From Rhizobium rosettiformans (GTDB lineage: Bacteria > Pseudomonadota > Alphaproteobacteria > Rhizobiales > Rhizobiaceae): a stretch of DNA of 64,000 bases. Position numbers and translations under genes: made by a program. The stretch is from NCBI RefSeq assembly GCF_016806065.1, contig NZ_CP032405.1, positions 1,516,001-1,580,000 on the forward strand, read 5' to 3'. Of the stretch, positions 47,415 to 57,512 are shown piece after piece. Numbering within the stretch: position 1 is the stretch's first letter; every line of letters starts with the position of its first letter. Under the pieces are notes generated by a model. That model was not told where the DNA came from. It worked only from the letters and a program-made list of their open reading frames with translations, and searched no databases.

Positions 47415-49253
47415 ATGGATCGCAACAAGTCGAGCTTTGCAATCTGGGGCCTGATGGCGGTGTTGGCATTCACGCCATCTCATGGGGCGGCGGAAGAAAC
47501 GGCAGAGCCGTTCCGCCACGGTGTCTCGATTTTGGGCGACCTCAAATATCCGCCCGGCTTTGCTCATTTCGATTACGTCAATCCGCAAGCGCCGAAGGGT
47601 GGGACCCTGCGTATGTCGGCGACCGGAACCTTCGACAGCTTCAACCCGGTACTCGACAGGGGCGAAGCGGCGCCCGGCTTGATCAACGTCTTCGACACGC
47701 TTCTGAAAGACACGAGTGACGAGATTTCCACCGGCTATGGTCTGCTCGCGGAAGGCGTCTCATTTCCCGAGGACATCTCGAGCGCCACCTTCCGTCTTCG
47801 TGCCGAGGCTCGCTTTGCCGACGGTGAACCCGTCAAGCCGGAAGACGTCATCTTCAGCTTCGAGAAGCTGAAGGAACTGAACCCACTCTACATGAGCTAT
47901 TACAGCCATGTGGTCGCGGCCGAGAAGACCGGCGACCGCGACGTCACCTTCCGCTTCGATCAGAAGAACAACCGCGAACTTCCGATGATCCTTGGCCAGT
48001 TTCCGGTTGTCCCGAAGCATTGGTGGGAGGCGAACGGGTCTGGTGGCCAGCCTCGCGACATCGCACGCACGACCTTGGAGCCGGTCATCGGGTCGGGGCC
48101 GTACAAGATCGCCGAGTTCAAGGCAGGCTCCACCATCCGCTACGAACTGCGTGACGACTATTGGGGCAAGGATCTCAACGTCAACTTAGGCTACAACAAC
48201 TTCAAGAACATCACCTACACCATGTTCGGTGACCGCGACGTCGAGTTCGAAGCCTTCCGCTCCGGCAATACCGATTTCTGGGTGGAAACCCGAGCGGCGC
48301 GCTGGGCGACCGGCTTCGATTTCCCCGCAGCAAAGGATGGCCGCGTCAAGAAGGAAGAGTACGAAAACACGTTCCGCGCCACCGGTGTGATGCAGGCGCT
48401 GGTGCCCAACATGCGGCGCGAGATGTTCAAGGATCAGCGGGTTCGCAAGGCGCTCAACTACGCCCTCGACTTCGAGGAGCTGAACCGCACCGTCTTCTAC
48501 AACGCCTATTTCCGCGTCAGCAGTTTCTTCAGTGGAACCGAACTTGCCTCCAGCGGGCTGCCGCAAGGCCAGGAACTGGAGCTCCTGACTGCTCTGAAGG
48601 ACAAGGTTCCCGCTTCGGTCTTCGACACGCCTTACACGAACCCCGTCGGCGGGTCTCCGCAGGCATCGCGAGACAATCTGCGCAAGGCCGTCGAGCTCTT
48701 CAAGCAGGCGGGCTACGAGCTTCGCGGCAATGCTATGGTCAATGCGCAAACAGGCCAGCCCTTCCGCTTCGAGCTCCTACTGTCCAACCCCCAGCTTGAG
48801 GTGGTCGCGGTCCCTTACCAACAGCAACTGCGCAAGATCGGCATCGAAATGTCCGTCCGCACGGTCGATCCTTCGCAATACACCAATCGGACCCGAACCT
48901 TTGACTACGACATGACCTGGACCGTCTGGGCTCAGACGCTGAACCCGGGCAATGAACAGCGTGATTATTGGGGCTCGACATCGGTCAACCGCGAGGGATC
49001 CCGGAACTATGCCGGTATTGCCGATCCGGCCGTCGACGCCCTGATCGAAAAGATCATCTTCCCGGCCGACCGAGAGGAGCAGGTCGCCGCCACCAAGGCC
49101 ATGGACCGAGTGCTCCTTGCCCATGACTATGTCATTCCGCTCTATTATGGCGGCACGTCCCGCTATGCCTTCTGGGACAAGTTCGAGCATCCCGCCGAAC
49201 TACCGACCTACAGCACCGGCTTCCCGTCGATCTGGTGGGCGAAAAGCCCATGA
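47415..49253 (+). CDS. yejA: Periplasmic peptide-binding protein of a YejABEF-type ABC transporter
   Basis: A 612-residue family 5 solute-binding protein. The signal peptide is FAIWGLMAVLAFTPSHGAAE. YejA-like features are SILGDLKYPPGFAHFDYVNPQAPKGGTLRM and SFNPVLDRGEAAPG, with NLGYNNFKNITYTMFGDRDVEFEAFRSG in the middle. It delivers peptides, including microcin C-like compounds in Escherichia coli, to YejBE. The start has AGGGGAAG upstream. It opens the yejA-B-E-(toxin-antitoxin)-F operon. Confidence 0.93.
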   Translation: MDRNKSSFAIWGLMAVLAFTPSHGAAEETAEPFRHGVSILGDLKYPPGFAHFDYVNPQAPKGGTLRMSATGTFDSFNPVLDRGEAAPGLINVFDTLLKDTSDEISTGYGLLAEGVSFPEDISSATFRLRAEARFADGEPVKPEDVIFSFEKLKELNPLYMSYYSHVVAAEKTGDRDVTFRFDQKNNRELPMILGQFPVVPKHWWEANGSGGQPRDIARTTLEPVIGSGPYKIAEFKAGSTIRYELRDDYWGKDLNVNLGYNNFKNITYTMFGDRDVEFEAFRSGNTDFWVETRAARWATGFDFPAAKDGRVKKEEYENTFRATGVMQALVPNMRREMFKDQRVRKALNYALDFEELNRTVFYNAYFRVSSFFSGTELASSGLPQGQELELLTALKDKVPASVFDTPYTNPVGGSPQASRDNLRKAVELFKQAGYELRGNAMVNAQTGQPFRFELLLSNPQLEVVAVPYQQQLRKIGIEMSVRTVDPSQYTNRTRTFDYDMTWTVWAQTLNPGNEQRDYWGSTSVNREGSRNYAGIADPAVDALIEKIIFPADREEQVAATKAMDRVLLAHDYVIPLYYGGTSRYAFWDKFEHPAELPTYSTGFPSIWWAKSP

Positions 49254-49262
49254 TCTCCGCTC

Positions 49263-49276
49263 GGGGCTTGCGCCCC
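49263..49276 (+). other. Small hairpin between yejA and yejB
   Basis: GGGGC-TTGC-GCCCC, ten bases after the yejA stop, with no T-run. It sits in the 142-base yejA-yejB gap, the only real gap in the operon. Such hairpins often protect the binding-protein mRNA end; this is inferred. Confidence 0.35.
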
Positions 49277-49395
49277 CTGTGTGAGACTCTAGGAATGTAG
49301 CGGGCGAATCGCTGGATAACGGAGCAGCTGATATTGGCGGACGATACGAGCTTGGACATCGTGGGCAGATCTGATTGTGAGTGGGGGCGCCCCGC

Positions 49396-50490
49396 ATGAC
49401 CGCCTATATTTTCCGGCGTCTGCTGCTCATGATACCCACAATGATCGGCATCATGGGGATCTCCTTCATCGTTATCCAGTTCGCCCCCGGCGGCCCCGTC
49501 GAGCAGGTCATCGCGCAGCTCAGCGGCCAGGGTGACAGCGCAGATGCGCGCCTTTCGGGCGGCGGGGACATGCTGGGCCAGTCCGCCGGCGCAGATGAGG
49601 GGGGCTCCCGCTATCGCGGCGCCCAGGGGCTCGATCCGGAGCTGATCGCCAAGCTCGAAAAACAGTTCGGCTTCGACAAGCCGCCGCTCGAGCGTTTCCT
49701 CGAAATGATGTGGAATTACATCCGCTTCGATTTCGGCGAGAGCTTCTTCCGCAACACCTCCGTCATCGACCTGATCATAGAGAAGCTGCCGGTGTCCATA
49801 TCGCTCGGCCTCTGGGTGCTCTTGATTTCCTACGCCATTTCGATCCCGCTCGGCATCAGGAAAGCGGTCTCCGACGGCTCCCGTTTCGATGTCTGGACGT
49901 CAGGCATCATCGTCGTTGGCTACGCCGTTCCCGGCTTCCTGTTCGGCATACTGCTGATCGTGCTTTTCGCCGGTGGATCCTTCTTCGACTGGTTCCCGCT
50001 TCGCGGCCTTACCTCCGACAATTTCGACCAACTCTCCTGGTGGCAGAAGATCCTCGACTACTTCTGGCATCTTGCATTGCCGCTGACCGCCCTCCTTCTT
50101 TCGGCCTTCGCCACGACCACGCTGCTCACGAAGAATTCCTTCATCGACGAGATCAAGAAGCAGTATGTCGTCACCGCCCGCGCCAAGGGTCTCGGCGAGC
50201 GCCAGGTGCTCTACGGTCACGTCTTCCGCAACGCCATGCTGATCGTCATCGCCGGCCTGCCGGGCGCCTTCATCTCCGCCTTCTTCACCGGCTCGCTTTT
50301 GATCGAGAACATCTTCTCGCTTGATGGCCTCGGCCGCCTCGGCTACCTCGCAATCGTCAACCGCGACTATCCGATCGTCTTTGCGACGCTCTATATCTTC
50401 TCGCTGATGGGCCTCGTGATCGGCCTGATCTCCGACCTGATCTACACCTGGATCGACCCACGCATCGATTTCGACCGGAGGGATGTCTGA
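49396..50490 (+). CDS. yejB: YejB-type ABC transporter permease
   Basis: A 364-residue inner-membrane permease with six hydrophobic helices, starting [30 protein letters not shown] long periplasmic loop (about 35-95) follows helix 1, as in YejB. The EAA loop reads [25 protein letters not shown], the contact with YejF. The stop overlaps the yejE start (TGATG). Start chosen by family similarity; GTG at 49381 is an alternative. Confidence 0.94.
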   Translation: MTAYIFRRLLLMIPTMIGIMGISFIVIQFAPGGPVEQVIAQLSGQGDSADARLSGGGDMLGQSAGADEGGSRYRGAQGLDPELIAKLEKQFGFDKPPLERFLEMMWNYIRFDFGESFFRNTSVIDLIIEKLPVSISLGLWVLLISYAISIPLGIRKAVSDGSRFDVWTSGIIVVGYAVPGFLFGILLIVLFAGGSFFDWFPLRGLTSDNFDQLSWWQKILDYFWHLALPLTALLLSAFATTTLLTKNSFIDEIKKQYVVTARAKGLGERQVLYGHVFRNAMLIVIAGLPGAFISAFFTGSLLIENIFSLDGLGRLGYLAIVNRDYPIVFATLYIFSLMGLVIGLISDLIYTWIDPRIDFDRRDV

Positions 50491-51626
50491 TGTCCGCCGT
50501 CGAAACCACGACCGTTGCTCCGCCGAAGAAGGGTTGGTTGAACCCGACGAACCGTCGGCGGCTTGAAAACTTCAAGGCGAACAGGCGCGGCTTCTGGTCC
50601 TTCTGGATCTTCATGGTGCTTTTCGTACTCAGCCTGTTTGCCGAGTTCATCGCCAACGACAAGCCCGTTATCGCCTCCTACAAGGGCGAGATCCTATTCC
50701 CTGTCGTCGTCGATTACCCAGAAGAGAAGTTCGGCGGCTTCCTCGCCGTCACCGACTATCGCTCGCCCTTCATATCCGACGAGATCAACGCCAATGGCTG
50801 GATGGTCTGGCCGCCGATCCGCTATTCCTACCGAACGGTCAACTCCGAGGTCCCGCATTCGGCGCCGACCGCACCCTTCTGGCTGATGGACAAGGAGACC
50901 CGTTGCGCCGCCTATCCGCTCGGCGCCGAGGATCCGAACTGCGTGCTCGGCAACATGAACTGGCTCGGCACGGATGATCAGGCCCGCGACGTCATGGCGC
51001 GCATGATCTACGGCTTCCGCATCTCGATCCTCTTCGGCCTGGCACTCACGCTCGCCTCCGCCGCGATCGGGGTGACGGCTGGTGCCGTGCAGGGCTACTT
51101 TGGCGGTTGGACCGATCTTCTGATGCAGCGTTTCATCGAGATCTGGTCATCCATGCCGGTTCTCTACATCCTGCTCATCATCGCAGCCATCCTGCCGCCC
51201 GGCTTCTTCGTCCTGCTCGGCATCATGCTGCTTTTCTCCTGGGTCGGCTTCGTCGGCATCGTCCGCGCTGAGTTCCTGCGTGCGCGAAACTTCGAATATG
51301 TGAATGCAGCCCGGGCGCTCGGCGTCGGCAACGGCACGATCATGTTCCGCCATCTCCTGCCGAACGCCATGGTCGCGACCCTGACCTTCCTGCCTTTCAT
51401 CCTCTCAGGCTCGATCACGACGCTCACCTCGCTCGACTTCCTCGGCTTCGGCATGCCGCCCGGCTCGCCTTCACTTGGCGAACTGATCGCCCAGGGCAAA
51501 CGCAACCTCCAGGCCCCCTGGCTCGGCCTCACCGCCTTCTTCACCATGTCGATCATGCTCTCGCTCCTGATCTTCGTTGGCGAAGCCGTCCGCGACGCCT
51601 TTGACCCGAGAAAGACCTTCCGGTGA
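50490..51626 (+). CDS. yejE: YejE-type ABC transporter permease
   Basis: A 378-residue permease, partner of YejB. An N-terminal helix (FWSFWIFMVLFVLSLFAEFIA) and a large periplasmic part with AYPLGAEDPNCVLGNMNWLGTDDQARDVMARMIYGFRIS precede five further helices. The EAA loop is EYVNAARALGVGNGTIMFRHLLPNAM. The C-terminus (AVRDAFDPRKTFR) is normal. yejF would be expected next, but a toxin-antitoxin pair of about 740 bases lies between. Confidence 0.94.
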   Translation: MSAVETTTVAPPKKGWLNPTNRRRLENFKANRRGFWSFWIFMVLFVLSLFAEFIANDKPVIASYKGEILFPVVVDYPEEKFGGFLAVTDYRSPFISDEINANGWMVWPPIRYSYRTVNSEVPHSAPTAPFWLMDKETRCAAYPLGAEDPNCVLGNMNWLGTDDQARDVMARMIYGFRISILFGLALTLASAAIGVTAGAVQGYFGGWTDLLMQRFIEIWSSMPVLYILLIIAAILPPGFFVLLGIMLLFSWVGFVGIVRAEFLRARNFEYVNAARALGVGNGTIMFRHLLPNAMVATLTFLPFILSGSITTLTSLDFLGFGMPPGSPSLGELIAQGKRNLQAPWLGLTAFFTMSIMLSLLIFVGEAVRDAFDPRKTFR

Positions 51627-51693
51627 TGCTGGGTTCGTCAAAAGACAGCATCTGTGGCATGATGGACGCAGGCCTGATCAGGAGTGTGATGCG

Positions 51694-51942
51694 ATGAACA
51701 AGATCGTCAGAGAGCATTATCCGGTTGAGAATTTGCCGGCGGATCTGCGTGAGGGACTGACCGAGGGCAGCACAGTTCGCGTCGTGCTGGAGATGGAAGG
51801 CGACGCCCCGAGCCCGGCCAAAACGAGCTATGAAGAGTTCATGAAAAAGGTAGAGGCCTATCGCAGCCAGGACGACCGCCGCGTTACGACCGCTGAAGCC
51901 GTGGCGCGTATTCGGGAACTTCGTGACGAATGGGACGACTGA
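51694..51942 (+). CDS. Putative antitoxin of a VapBC-like module
   Basis: An 82-residue protein. The N-terminal half (NKIVREHYPVENLPADLREGL then STVRVVLEME) looks like a small DNA-binding/dimerisation domain seen in antitoxins paired with PIN toxins in alphaproteobacteria. The acidic C-terminus (TTAEAVARIRELRDEWDD) is of the kind that wraps around the toxin. AGGAG lies nine bases before the ATG. Its stop overlaps the toxin ATG by one base (TGATG). Family assigned from pattern and context. Confidence 0.75.
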   Translation: MNKIVREHYPVENLPADLREGLTEGSTVRVVLEMEGDAPSPAKTSYEEFMKKVEAYRSQDDRRVTTAEAVARIRELRDEWDD

Positions 51943-52430
51943 TGCCGCAACGGCACCAAATCTACCTCGACACGAATGCTGCGATCTTGCTCGTTGAGGG
52001 TGATGGCCCTCTACGTGACTTGATGCGAAACTTGACCAGCAAGGCATCATCTCGACCGAGCGCGATCTTGTCTACGAGCGCGTTGACCATTTCGGAACTG
52101 CTGGTGAAGCCATTACGCGATGGCGATATGAGACTCGTTGAAGTCTACAGGGCTTGGGGCTCGGGTCTGCCGTGGCTACAGATCGTTCCCGTAGCGAGCA
52201 ACATCCTGGATACCGCCGCACAATTGCGGGCCCGCCGGAACAGCCTGAAACTGCCAGATGCCATCCATGTCGCATCAGCTCTCGCTGTCGCCACCACGCA
52301 TTTCTTGTCAGATGACCAAGGCATTTCCAACTCTGTGACAAATTCGTCCTCGAAAGAGCCTGACTTGTTTGAAGTTTGCCGGTTGAACGCGTCCTCTCTC
52401 ACCTCCCTGATCGAAAGCCTTACCGCATGA
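51942..52430 (+). CDS. PIN-domain toxin (VapC-like ribonuclease)
   Basis: A 162-residue PIN protein. The four acidic metal-binding positions are visible: Asp10 (IYLDTNA), Glu52 (TISELLV), Asp106 (LKLPDAIHVAS) and Asp124 (HFLSDDQGI). VapC toxins cut tRNA or rRNA when the antitoxin is lost. The start overlaps the antitoxin stop, and its own stop overlaps the yejF ATG (ATGA), so the module is fused into the transporter operon. Codon use looks more AT-rich than the yej genes, hinting at acquisition. Confidence 0.85.
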   Translation: MPQRHQIYLDTNAAILLVEGDGPLRDLMRNLTSKASSRPSAILSTSALTISELLVKPLRDGDMRLVEVYRAWGSGLPWLQIVPVASNILDTAAQLRARRNSLKLPDAIHVASALAVATTHFLSDDQGISNSVTNSSSKEPDLFEVCRLNASSLTSLIESLTA

Positions 52431-54055
52431 CCGAACCCCTGCTCTCCGTGCGCGATCTGTCCGTCGCCTTTCACCAGGGTGGCCGCAAGAGCCTGGCGGT
52501 CGACCATGTCTCGTTCGACATCCAGCGCGGCGAGATCGTCGCTTTGGTCGGCGAATCTGGCTCCGGCAAATCGGTCTCTGCTGCATCCATTCTGAAACTT
52601 CTGCCCTATCCGGCAGCGAGCCACCCATCCGGCCAGATCCTCTTCGACGGCCGCGACCTGATGACCGCAAGCGAGCCAGAGCTCCGTTCCGTGCGCGGCA
52701 ACGACATCACCATGATCTTCCAGGAGCCGATGACCTCGCTCAATCCGCTTCACTCGATCGAGCGGCAGATCAGCGAAATCCTCGCACTTCACCAGGGATT
52801 GCAAGGCGCACCCGCTCGCGCCCGCGTGCTCGAACTTCTGCACCAGGTCGGCATTCGCGATCCGGAAAAGCGGTTGACTGCCTTCCCCCATGAGCTTTCC
52901 GGCGGCCAGCGTCAGCGTGTGATGATTGCGATGGCGCTGGCCAACAGGCCGAAGCTCTTGATCGCCGATGAGCCGACCACAGCCCTCGACGTCACGGTCC
53001 AGGCCCAGATCCTCGAACTCTTGGGGCGCCTCAAGTCGGAGCACGGTATGTCCATGCTCTTCATTACCCATGATCTCGGCATCGTCCGCAAATTCGCCGA
53101 TCGCGTCTGCGTCATGACCAAGGGCAAGATCGTCGAGGCAGGTCCCGTCGAGGATATCTTCGAGCGACCCCAGCATGCCTATACGAAGAAACTGCTCGCC
53201 TCGGAGCCGCGCGGCGAACCACCGTTGCTGGACGAGACAAAGCCAATTGTCATGCAGGGCGAAGACATCCGCGTCTGGTTCCCGATCAAGGCCGGCTTCC
53301 TGCGCCGCACCGTCGATCATGTGAAGGCGGTCGACGGCGTTGACCTCACGCTCCGCGCCGGCCAGACGCTCGGCGTCGTCGGCGAATCCGGTTCCGGCAA
53401 GACGACGCTCGGTCTTGCCCTTTCGCGCCTCATCTCCTCGAAGGGGCGCATCAGCTTCATCGGCAAGGACATCGATGCCTTCTCCTACAGCGAGATGCGG
53501 CCGCTGCGCGATCGCCTGCAGATCGTTTTCCAGGATCCCTTCGGTTCGCTGAGCCCCCGCATGTCCGTGGGCGAGATCATCGCGGAAGGTTTGAAGGTTC
53601 ACGAAAAGCAGTTGACGGCAGAAGAGCGCGACAGCCGCGTTGCCTGGGCACTGGAGGAAGTTGGCCTCGACCCCGCCACCCGCTGGCGCTACCCGCATGA
53701 ATTCTCCGGCGGCCAGCGCCAGCGCATCGCGATCGCCCGCGCCATGGTGCTGAAACCCCGTTTCGTCATGCTCGATGAACCCACCTCCGCCCTCGACATG
53801 ACCGTCCAGGCGCAGGTCGTCGATCTCCTGCGCGATCTGCAGGCCAAACACGATCTCGCCTATCTTTTCATTAGTCACGATCTCAAGGTGGTGAAGGCGC
53901 TCGCGAACGAACTGATCGTTATGCGCGGTGGCAAGGTCGTTGAGAAAGGCCCGGCCGCAGAGGTCTTCGCTGCGCCCAAGGCCGATTACACCCGTGCCCT
54001 GATGGCCGCCGCCTTCAATCTCGAAGCCGTCGAAGCCGGCGGCATCCGCCAATAA
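52427..54055 (+). CDS. yejF: YejF-type ABC transporter ATPase, two nucleotide-binding domains
   Basis: A 542-residue duplicated ATPase that energises YejBE. The first domain has Walker [12 protein letters not shown], signature LSGGQRQRV and [10 protein letters not shown]. The second has [20 protein letters not shown] and [10 protein letters not shown]. Both are intact. The start [11 protein letters not shown] overlaps the toxin stop by four bases, so translation depends on, or is coupled to, the inserted toxin gene. No separate strong ribosome-binding site was seen beyond a GAAAGCC stretch. Confidence 0.95.
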   Translation: MTEPLLSVRDLSVAFHQGGRKSLAVDHVSFDIQRGEIVALVGESGSGKSVSAASILKLLPYPAASHPSGQILFDGRDLMTASEPELRSVRGNDITMIFQEPMTSLNPLHSIERQISEILALHQGLQGAPARARVLELLHQVGIRDPEKRLTAFPHELSGGQRQRVMIAMALANRPKLLIADEPTTALDVTVQAQILELLGRLKSEHGMSMLFITHDLGIVRKFADRVCVMTKGKIVEAGPVEDIFERPQHAYTKKLLASEPRGEPPLLDETKPIVMQGEDIRVWFPIKAGFLRRTVDHVKAVDGVDLTLRAGQTLGVVGESGSGKTTLGLALSRLISSKGRISFIGKDIDAFSYSEMRPLRDRLQIVFQDPFGSLSPRMSVGEIIAEGLKVHEKQLTAEERDSRVAWALEEVGLDPATRWRYPHEFSGGQRQRIAIARAMVLKPRFVMLDEPTSALDMTVQAQVVDLLRDLQAKHDLAYLFISHDLKVVKALANELIVMRGGKVVEKGPAAEVFAAPKADYTRALMAAAFNLEAVEAGGIRQ

Positions 54056-54067
54056 TGTGAGTCTGGA

Positions 54068-55030
54068 ATGTCCGAAAAACGCCCCGTCGTCGTCGATCTC
54101 CGCTTTGCCCGCGAAAGCGTCGTCAATGCGCTTCGCTCGGCCTTCCCCGATCGTCCGGTTATCGACATGGGTGACCCGGCGAATGCGGACCGAGACCTCT
54201 CGGATGCCGAATTCGCCGTGGTCTGGAAACCGGATCCGGCCCTTTTCCGTCGTGCAACCGGGCTCACCGCCATCTTCTCCGGCGGTGCCGGTGTGGATCA
54301 CATCCTCTCGGTATACGAGCTGCCTGATCTCCCGATCATCCGTTTTGTCGATCGAAGCCTGACGGACCGCATGAGCGAATGGGTGGTCTGGCAATGCCTT
54401 CACCATCTGCGCAACGGTATTGCCTATGCCGGCCAGCAGCAGGCTCGCGTCTGGCACGAGATTGCCGATCAGCCGGAGGCACGGGAGGTCACGGTCGGCG
54501 TCATGGGACTTGGTGTACTGGGCGCAGACGCCGTCCGGAAGCTCGAGGTCATGGGCTTCGACGTCATAGGCTGGTCCCGTCGCGCAAAGGCGATCGACGG
54601 CGTCGTAACCTTCGACGCAAAGGGGCTCGACACCTTCCTCGGTCGCACCGATATCCTGGTCGGCCTTCTGCCGCTGACGGACGACACGCGCGGCATCTAC
54701 GACCGGGCTCTGTTTTCCAGGCTCCGCCGCACCGGCCCCTTGGGCGGTCCGATCTTTCTCAATGCCGGTCGTGGCGGCAGCCAGAAGGAAGCCGAATTGA
54801 TCGAGTGCCTCAAGGACGGCACGTTGAAAGCGGCCTCGGTCGATGTCTTCGAAAAGGAACCGCTCGATCGTGACAGTCCGCTTTGGTCGATGCCGAACGT
54901 GATCGTCACTCCTCACGCTGCGGCCGCCTCCGATGTTCGTGCGCTCTTCCGTCACGTCGAGGCGCAGATCGCTCGGCTCGAGGCTGGCAAGCCCCTCGAA
55001 TTTGTTGTCGATCGTACCGCTGGTTACTAG
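54068..55030 (+). CDS. D-2-hydroxyacid dehydrogenase, GhrA-like glyoxylate/hydroxypyruvate reductase
   Basis: A 320-residue NAD(P)H enzyme. The Rossmann motif is VGVMGLGVLGADAVRKLEVMGF, and the catalytic residues lie in NAGRGGSQKE (Arg), VDVFEKEPL (Glu) and VTPHAAAAS (His). GAGVDHIL and RMSEWVVWQCLHHLRN are typical of GhrA. It follows yejF by 12 bases and may share its transcript. It is only distantly similar to the family member at 22759-23763. Confidence 0.9.
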   Translation: MSEKRPVVVDLRFARESVVNALRSAFPDRPVIDMGDPANADRDLSDAEFAVVWKPDPALFRRATGLTAIFSGGAGVDHILSVYELPDLPIIRFVDRSLTDRMSEWVVWQCLHHLRNGIAYAGQQQARVWHEIADQPEAREVTVGVMGLGVLGADAVRKLEVMGFDVIGWSRRAKAIDGVVTFDAKGLDTFLGRTDILVGLLPLTDDTRGIYDRALFSRLRRTGPLGGPIFLNAGRGGSQKEAELIECLKDGTLKAASVDVFEKEPLDRDSPLWSMPNVIVTPHAAAASDVRALFRHVEAQIARLEAGKPLEFVVDRTAGY

Positions 55031-55046
55031 CCTCCCGAGAATTGCG

Positions 55047-55072
55047 GGAACAAACCCCACTGAGCTCCCGTT
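55047..55072 (+). promoter_or_regulatory. General-stress sigma factor (EcfG/RpoE2) promoter
   Basis: GGAAC, 17 bases, CGTT matches the alphaproteobacterial EcfG consensus GGAAC-N16/17-CGTT exactly. It sits 51 bases before the ATG of the small membrane protein gene and in the right direction, inside a 93-base gap. Confidence 0.75.
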
Positions 55073-55123
55073 TCCCTTGAGAATTCGCGCCTTGCGCGCC
55101 TCAGGACACAAGGGAGCAACCAC

Positions 55124-55411
55124 ATGAGCAGCCGAACCGATCTTCCAGATACGACCGACCGTCGCACGCGCGGCCTTCAGCCGGAACCCATGACGCCGAC
55201 CGAGGCGCGTCAAGGCTTTAAAGGGAAACCGGTCCTCATCGTGCTGCTGGGCGGACTGATCCTCGCCATGCTCGTCTGGATCCCGGCCGAATGGTGGGGC
55301 AATTCCATTGCACCGAGTGAGCCGGCCAACCAGCCTGTCGAGCAGACGGCCCCGTCGCCGAGCGACAACAATCAGGTTGTGCCAGACTCCAGCCCGACAC
55401 CCAGCCAGTAA
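55124..55411 (+). CDS. Small single-span membrane protein, likely general-stress induced
   Basis: A 95-residue protein with a polar N-terminus, one transmembrane helix (about 37-53, VLIVLLGGLILAMLVWI) followed by PAEWWGNSI, and a Pro/Ser/Gln-rich tail. No family assigned; such proteins are frequent in the EcfG regulon of rhizobia. A consensus EcfG promoter lies just upstream, and AGGGAGCAACC gives the ribosome-binding site. A 12-base hairpin follows. Confidence 0.8.
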   Translation: MSSRTDLPDTTDRRTRGLQPEPMTPTEARQGFKGKPVLIVLLGGLILAMLVWIPAEWWGNSIAPSEPANQPVEQTAPSPSDNNQVVPDSSPTPSQ

Positions 55412-55425
55412 CGCGGTCAGACCTA

Positions 55426-55454
55426 CCAGAGAGCGGCACAACGCCGCTCTCTGG
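55426..55454 (+). terminator. Hairpin after the small membrane-protein gene
   Basis: A perfect 12-base stem (55426-55437 with 55443-55454) and ACAAC loop, 14 bases after the stop. There is no T-run, so it is a weak or Rho-assisted terminator, or an mRNA-stabilising element. Confidence 0.6.
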
Positions 55455-55550
55455 ACATTCCCCCGGTGATTGCCGATAACTGCACCGGAAACGGCCGAAG
55501 CGTTTCGGCCGTCCCCCGCAGTCCCCCTGCGGATGGCAAGGCAGTCGATC

Positions 55551-56855
55551 ATGACCAAGACAGATATTGCGACCAGGGTTTACAATCATGCCTGGAAGCT
55601 CGATCCCATTATCCGCAGCCTGATCGACACGGACTTCTACAAACTGCTGATGCTCCAGATGATCTGGAAGCTCTATCCGCAGGTGAACGCCACCTTCACG
55701 CTCATCAATCGCACGACTTCGGTGAGGCTCGCCGATGAGATCGACGAGCAGGAACTGCGTGATCAGCTGGATCATGTTCGTTCGCTACGGTTGACCAAGA
55801 AGGAAATGATTTGGCTGGCCGGTAACACGTTCTACGGTCGAGCCCAGATTTTCGAGCCTGAATTCCTCGCTTGGCTCGGCAATCTCCAGCTCCCCGAATA
55901 CGAGCTCTCCAAGCGTGACGGTCAATACGAATTGACATTCCACGGCTCCTGGATGGAAACGACGCTGTGGGAAATTCCGGCGCTTGCCATCATCAACGAG
56001 CTGCGCTCACGGGCTGCCATGCGCTCGCTCGGCTATTTCACACTCGACGTGCTCTATGCGCGGGCCAAGGCCAAGATGTGGTCGAAGGTTGAGCGCCTCC
56101 GCGAATTGCCTGGTCTGCGCATTTCCGATTTCGGCACCCGTCGCCGTCACAGCTTCCTATGGCAGCGCTGGTGCGTCGAAGCCTTGAAGGAAGGTATCGG
56201 CCCGGCCTTCACCGGCACGAGCAATGTGCTGCTTGCCATGGATTCCGACCTCGAAGCCGTCGGCACAAATGCCCATGAGCTGCCGATGGTCGTTGCGGCA
56301 CTGGCTAAGACCGATGAGCAACTGGCCGCAGCCCCCTATCAGGTTTTGAAAGACTGGAATCGTCTCTACGGCGGCAACTTGCTGATTGTTTTGCCCGATG
56401 CCTACGGCACGACGTCCTTTCTCCAGCATGCACCGGAATGGGTCGCTGACTGGACCGGTTTCCGTCCCGATAGCGCACCGCCGATCGAGGGCGGCGAGAA
56501 GATCATTGAATGGTGGAAGAAGATGGGCCGCGATCCGCGCAAGAAGCTCTTGATCTTCTCGGACGGGCTCGATGTCGACGCGATTATCGACACCTACCGC
56601 CATTTTGCCGGACGCGTCCGCATGTCCTTCGGCTGGGGTACCAATCTCACCAATGACTTCGCCGGCTGCGCGCCTGTCGAGATCGCTGGCCTGAAGCCAA
56701 TTTCCATCGTTTGCAAGGTCTCGGAAGCCAACGGTCGCCCGGCGGTCAAGCTTTCCGACAACCCGCGCAAGGCGACCGGGGATCCGGAGGAAGTCGAGCG
56801 TTACCTCCGCTTCTTCGGCTCGCAGGACCGCGTTGAGCAGGCCGTTCTCGTCTGA
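55551..56855 (+). CDS. pncB: Nicotinate phosphoribosyltransferase
   Basis: A 434-residue enzyme that makes nicotinate mononucleotide in NAD salvage. Segments typical of PncB are [22 protein letters not shown] near the N-terminus, [45 protein letters not shown] and the C-terminal [10 protein letters not shown] with GWGTNLTND. The ATG at 55551 has AAGG nine bases upstream and fits the family start; an upstream in-frame ATG at 55470 does not. Confidence 0.95.
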   Translation: MTKTDIATRVYNHAWKLDPIIRSLIDTDFYKLLMLQMIWKLYPQVNATFTLINRTTSVRLADEIDEQELRDQLDHVRSLRLTKKEMIWLAGNTFYGRAQIFEPEFLAWLGNLQLPEYELSKRDGQYELTFHGSWMETTLWEIPALAIINELRSRAAMRSLGYFTLDVLYARAKAKMWSKVERLRELPGLRISDFGTRRRHSFLWQRWCVEALKEGIGPAFTGTSNVLLAMDSDLEAVGTNAHELPMVVAALAKTDEQLAAAPYQVLKDWNRLYGGNLLIVLPDAYGTTSFLQHAPEWVADWTGFRPDSAPPIEGGEKIIEWWKKMGRDPRKKLLIFSDGLDVDAIIDTYRHFAGRVRMSFGWGTNLTNDFAGCAPVEIAGLKPISIVCKVSEANGRPAVKLSDNPRKATGDPEEVERYLRFFGSQDRVEQAVLV

Positions 56856-56958
56856 CGGTCGGTTGCGCTGATGGTTCAGCAGTCTTGCATCCGCCGCCTT
56901 CGCCATGCAGTCTGGGACTGCGGGAGGGAGCCCGCGATCCGCAAGGGAGGAAGACCGG

Positions 56959-57420
56959 ATGGACATGCAAGGCAGCGAGCGCATCGAGGCGCCGGTGGAA
57001 ACCGTTTGGCGTGCGCTGAATGATCCCGAAATCCTCAAGCAAGCCATTCCAGGGTGCGAAAGCCTGGAAAAGATCTCTGACAGCCAGATGGCCGCCAAGG
57101 TCGTTCTGAAAATCGGGCCGATCAAGGCAAAGTTCGAAGGGGCCGTCGAACTGCACAATCTCAATCCGCCGCATTCCTATACGATATCAGGCGAAGGCAA
57201 GGGTGGCCTTGCCGGTTTCGCCAAGGGTGGTGCAGATGTGACCCTGACCGAGGAAGAGGGCGGAGCGACCTTGCTCAGCTACACGGTAAAGGCCGAGGTC
57301 GGCGGCAAGATCGCCCAGCTTGGCAGCCGGCTGATCGAATCGACCTCCAAGAAGCTCGCAGGCGAGTTCTTCTCGAACTTCAATGCCGCAGTGACCGGTG
57401 GGGTCGAGACTGGCGCTTGA
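56959..57420 (+). CDS. CoxG-like SRPBCC protein (carbon monoxide dehydrogenase subunit G family)
   Basis: A 153-residue START/SRPBCC fold protein: GSERIEAPVETVWRALNDPEILKQAIPGCESLEK, then a central SGEGKGGLAGFAKGGADVTLTEE and the C-terminal helix QLGSRLIESTSKKLAGEFFSNF. CoxG helps anchor CO dehydrogenase to the membrane, but no cox genes are here, so the role is unknown. The start is supported by GGAGG eight bases upstream. Confidence 0.88.
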   Translation: MDMQGSERIEAPVETVWRALNDPEILKQAIPGCESLEKISDSQMAAKVVLKIGPIKAKFEGAVELHNLNPPHSYTISGEGKGGLAGFAKGGADVTLTEEEGGATLLSYTVKAEVGGKIAQLGSRLIESTSKKLAGEFFSNFNAAVTGGVETGA

Positions 57421-57512
57421 CGGATGACGCAGGATCGGGTGAAAGCCCGGCACAAGGAAGCGGCGGCATCGTGGAACCAGCCGAGATGATTCGGCCTTAA
57501 GGGGACATGATG

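Noticed and set aside
52145..55558. 1137-codon open frame on the minus strand
   Set aside because: It runs antisense through the PIN toxin, yejF, a dehydrogenase and a small gene, all with clear motifs; the frame is a codon-bias shadow.
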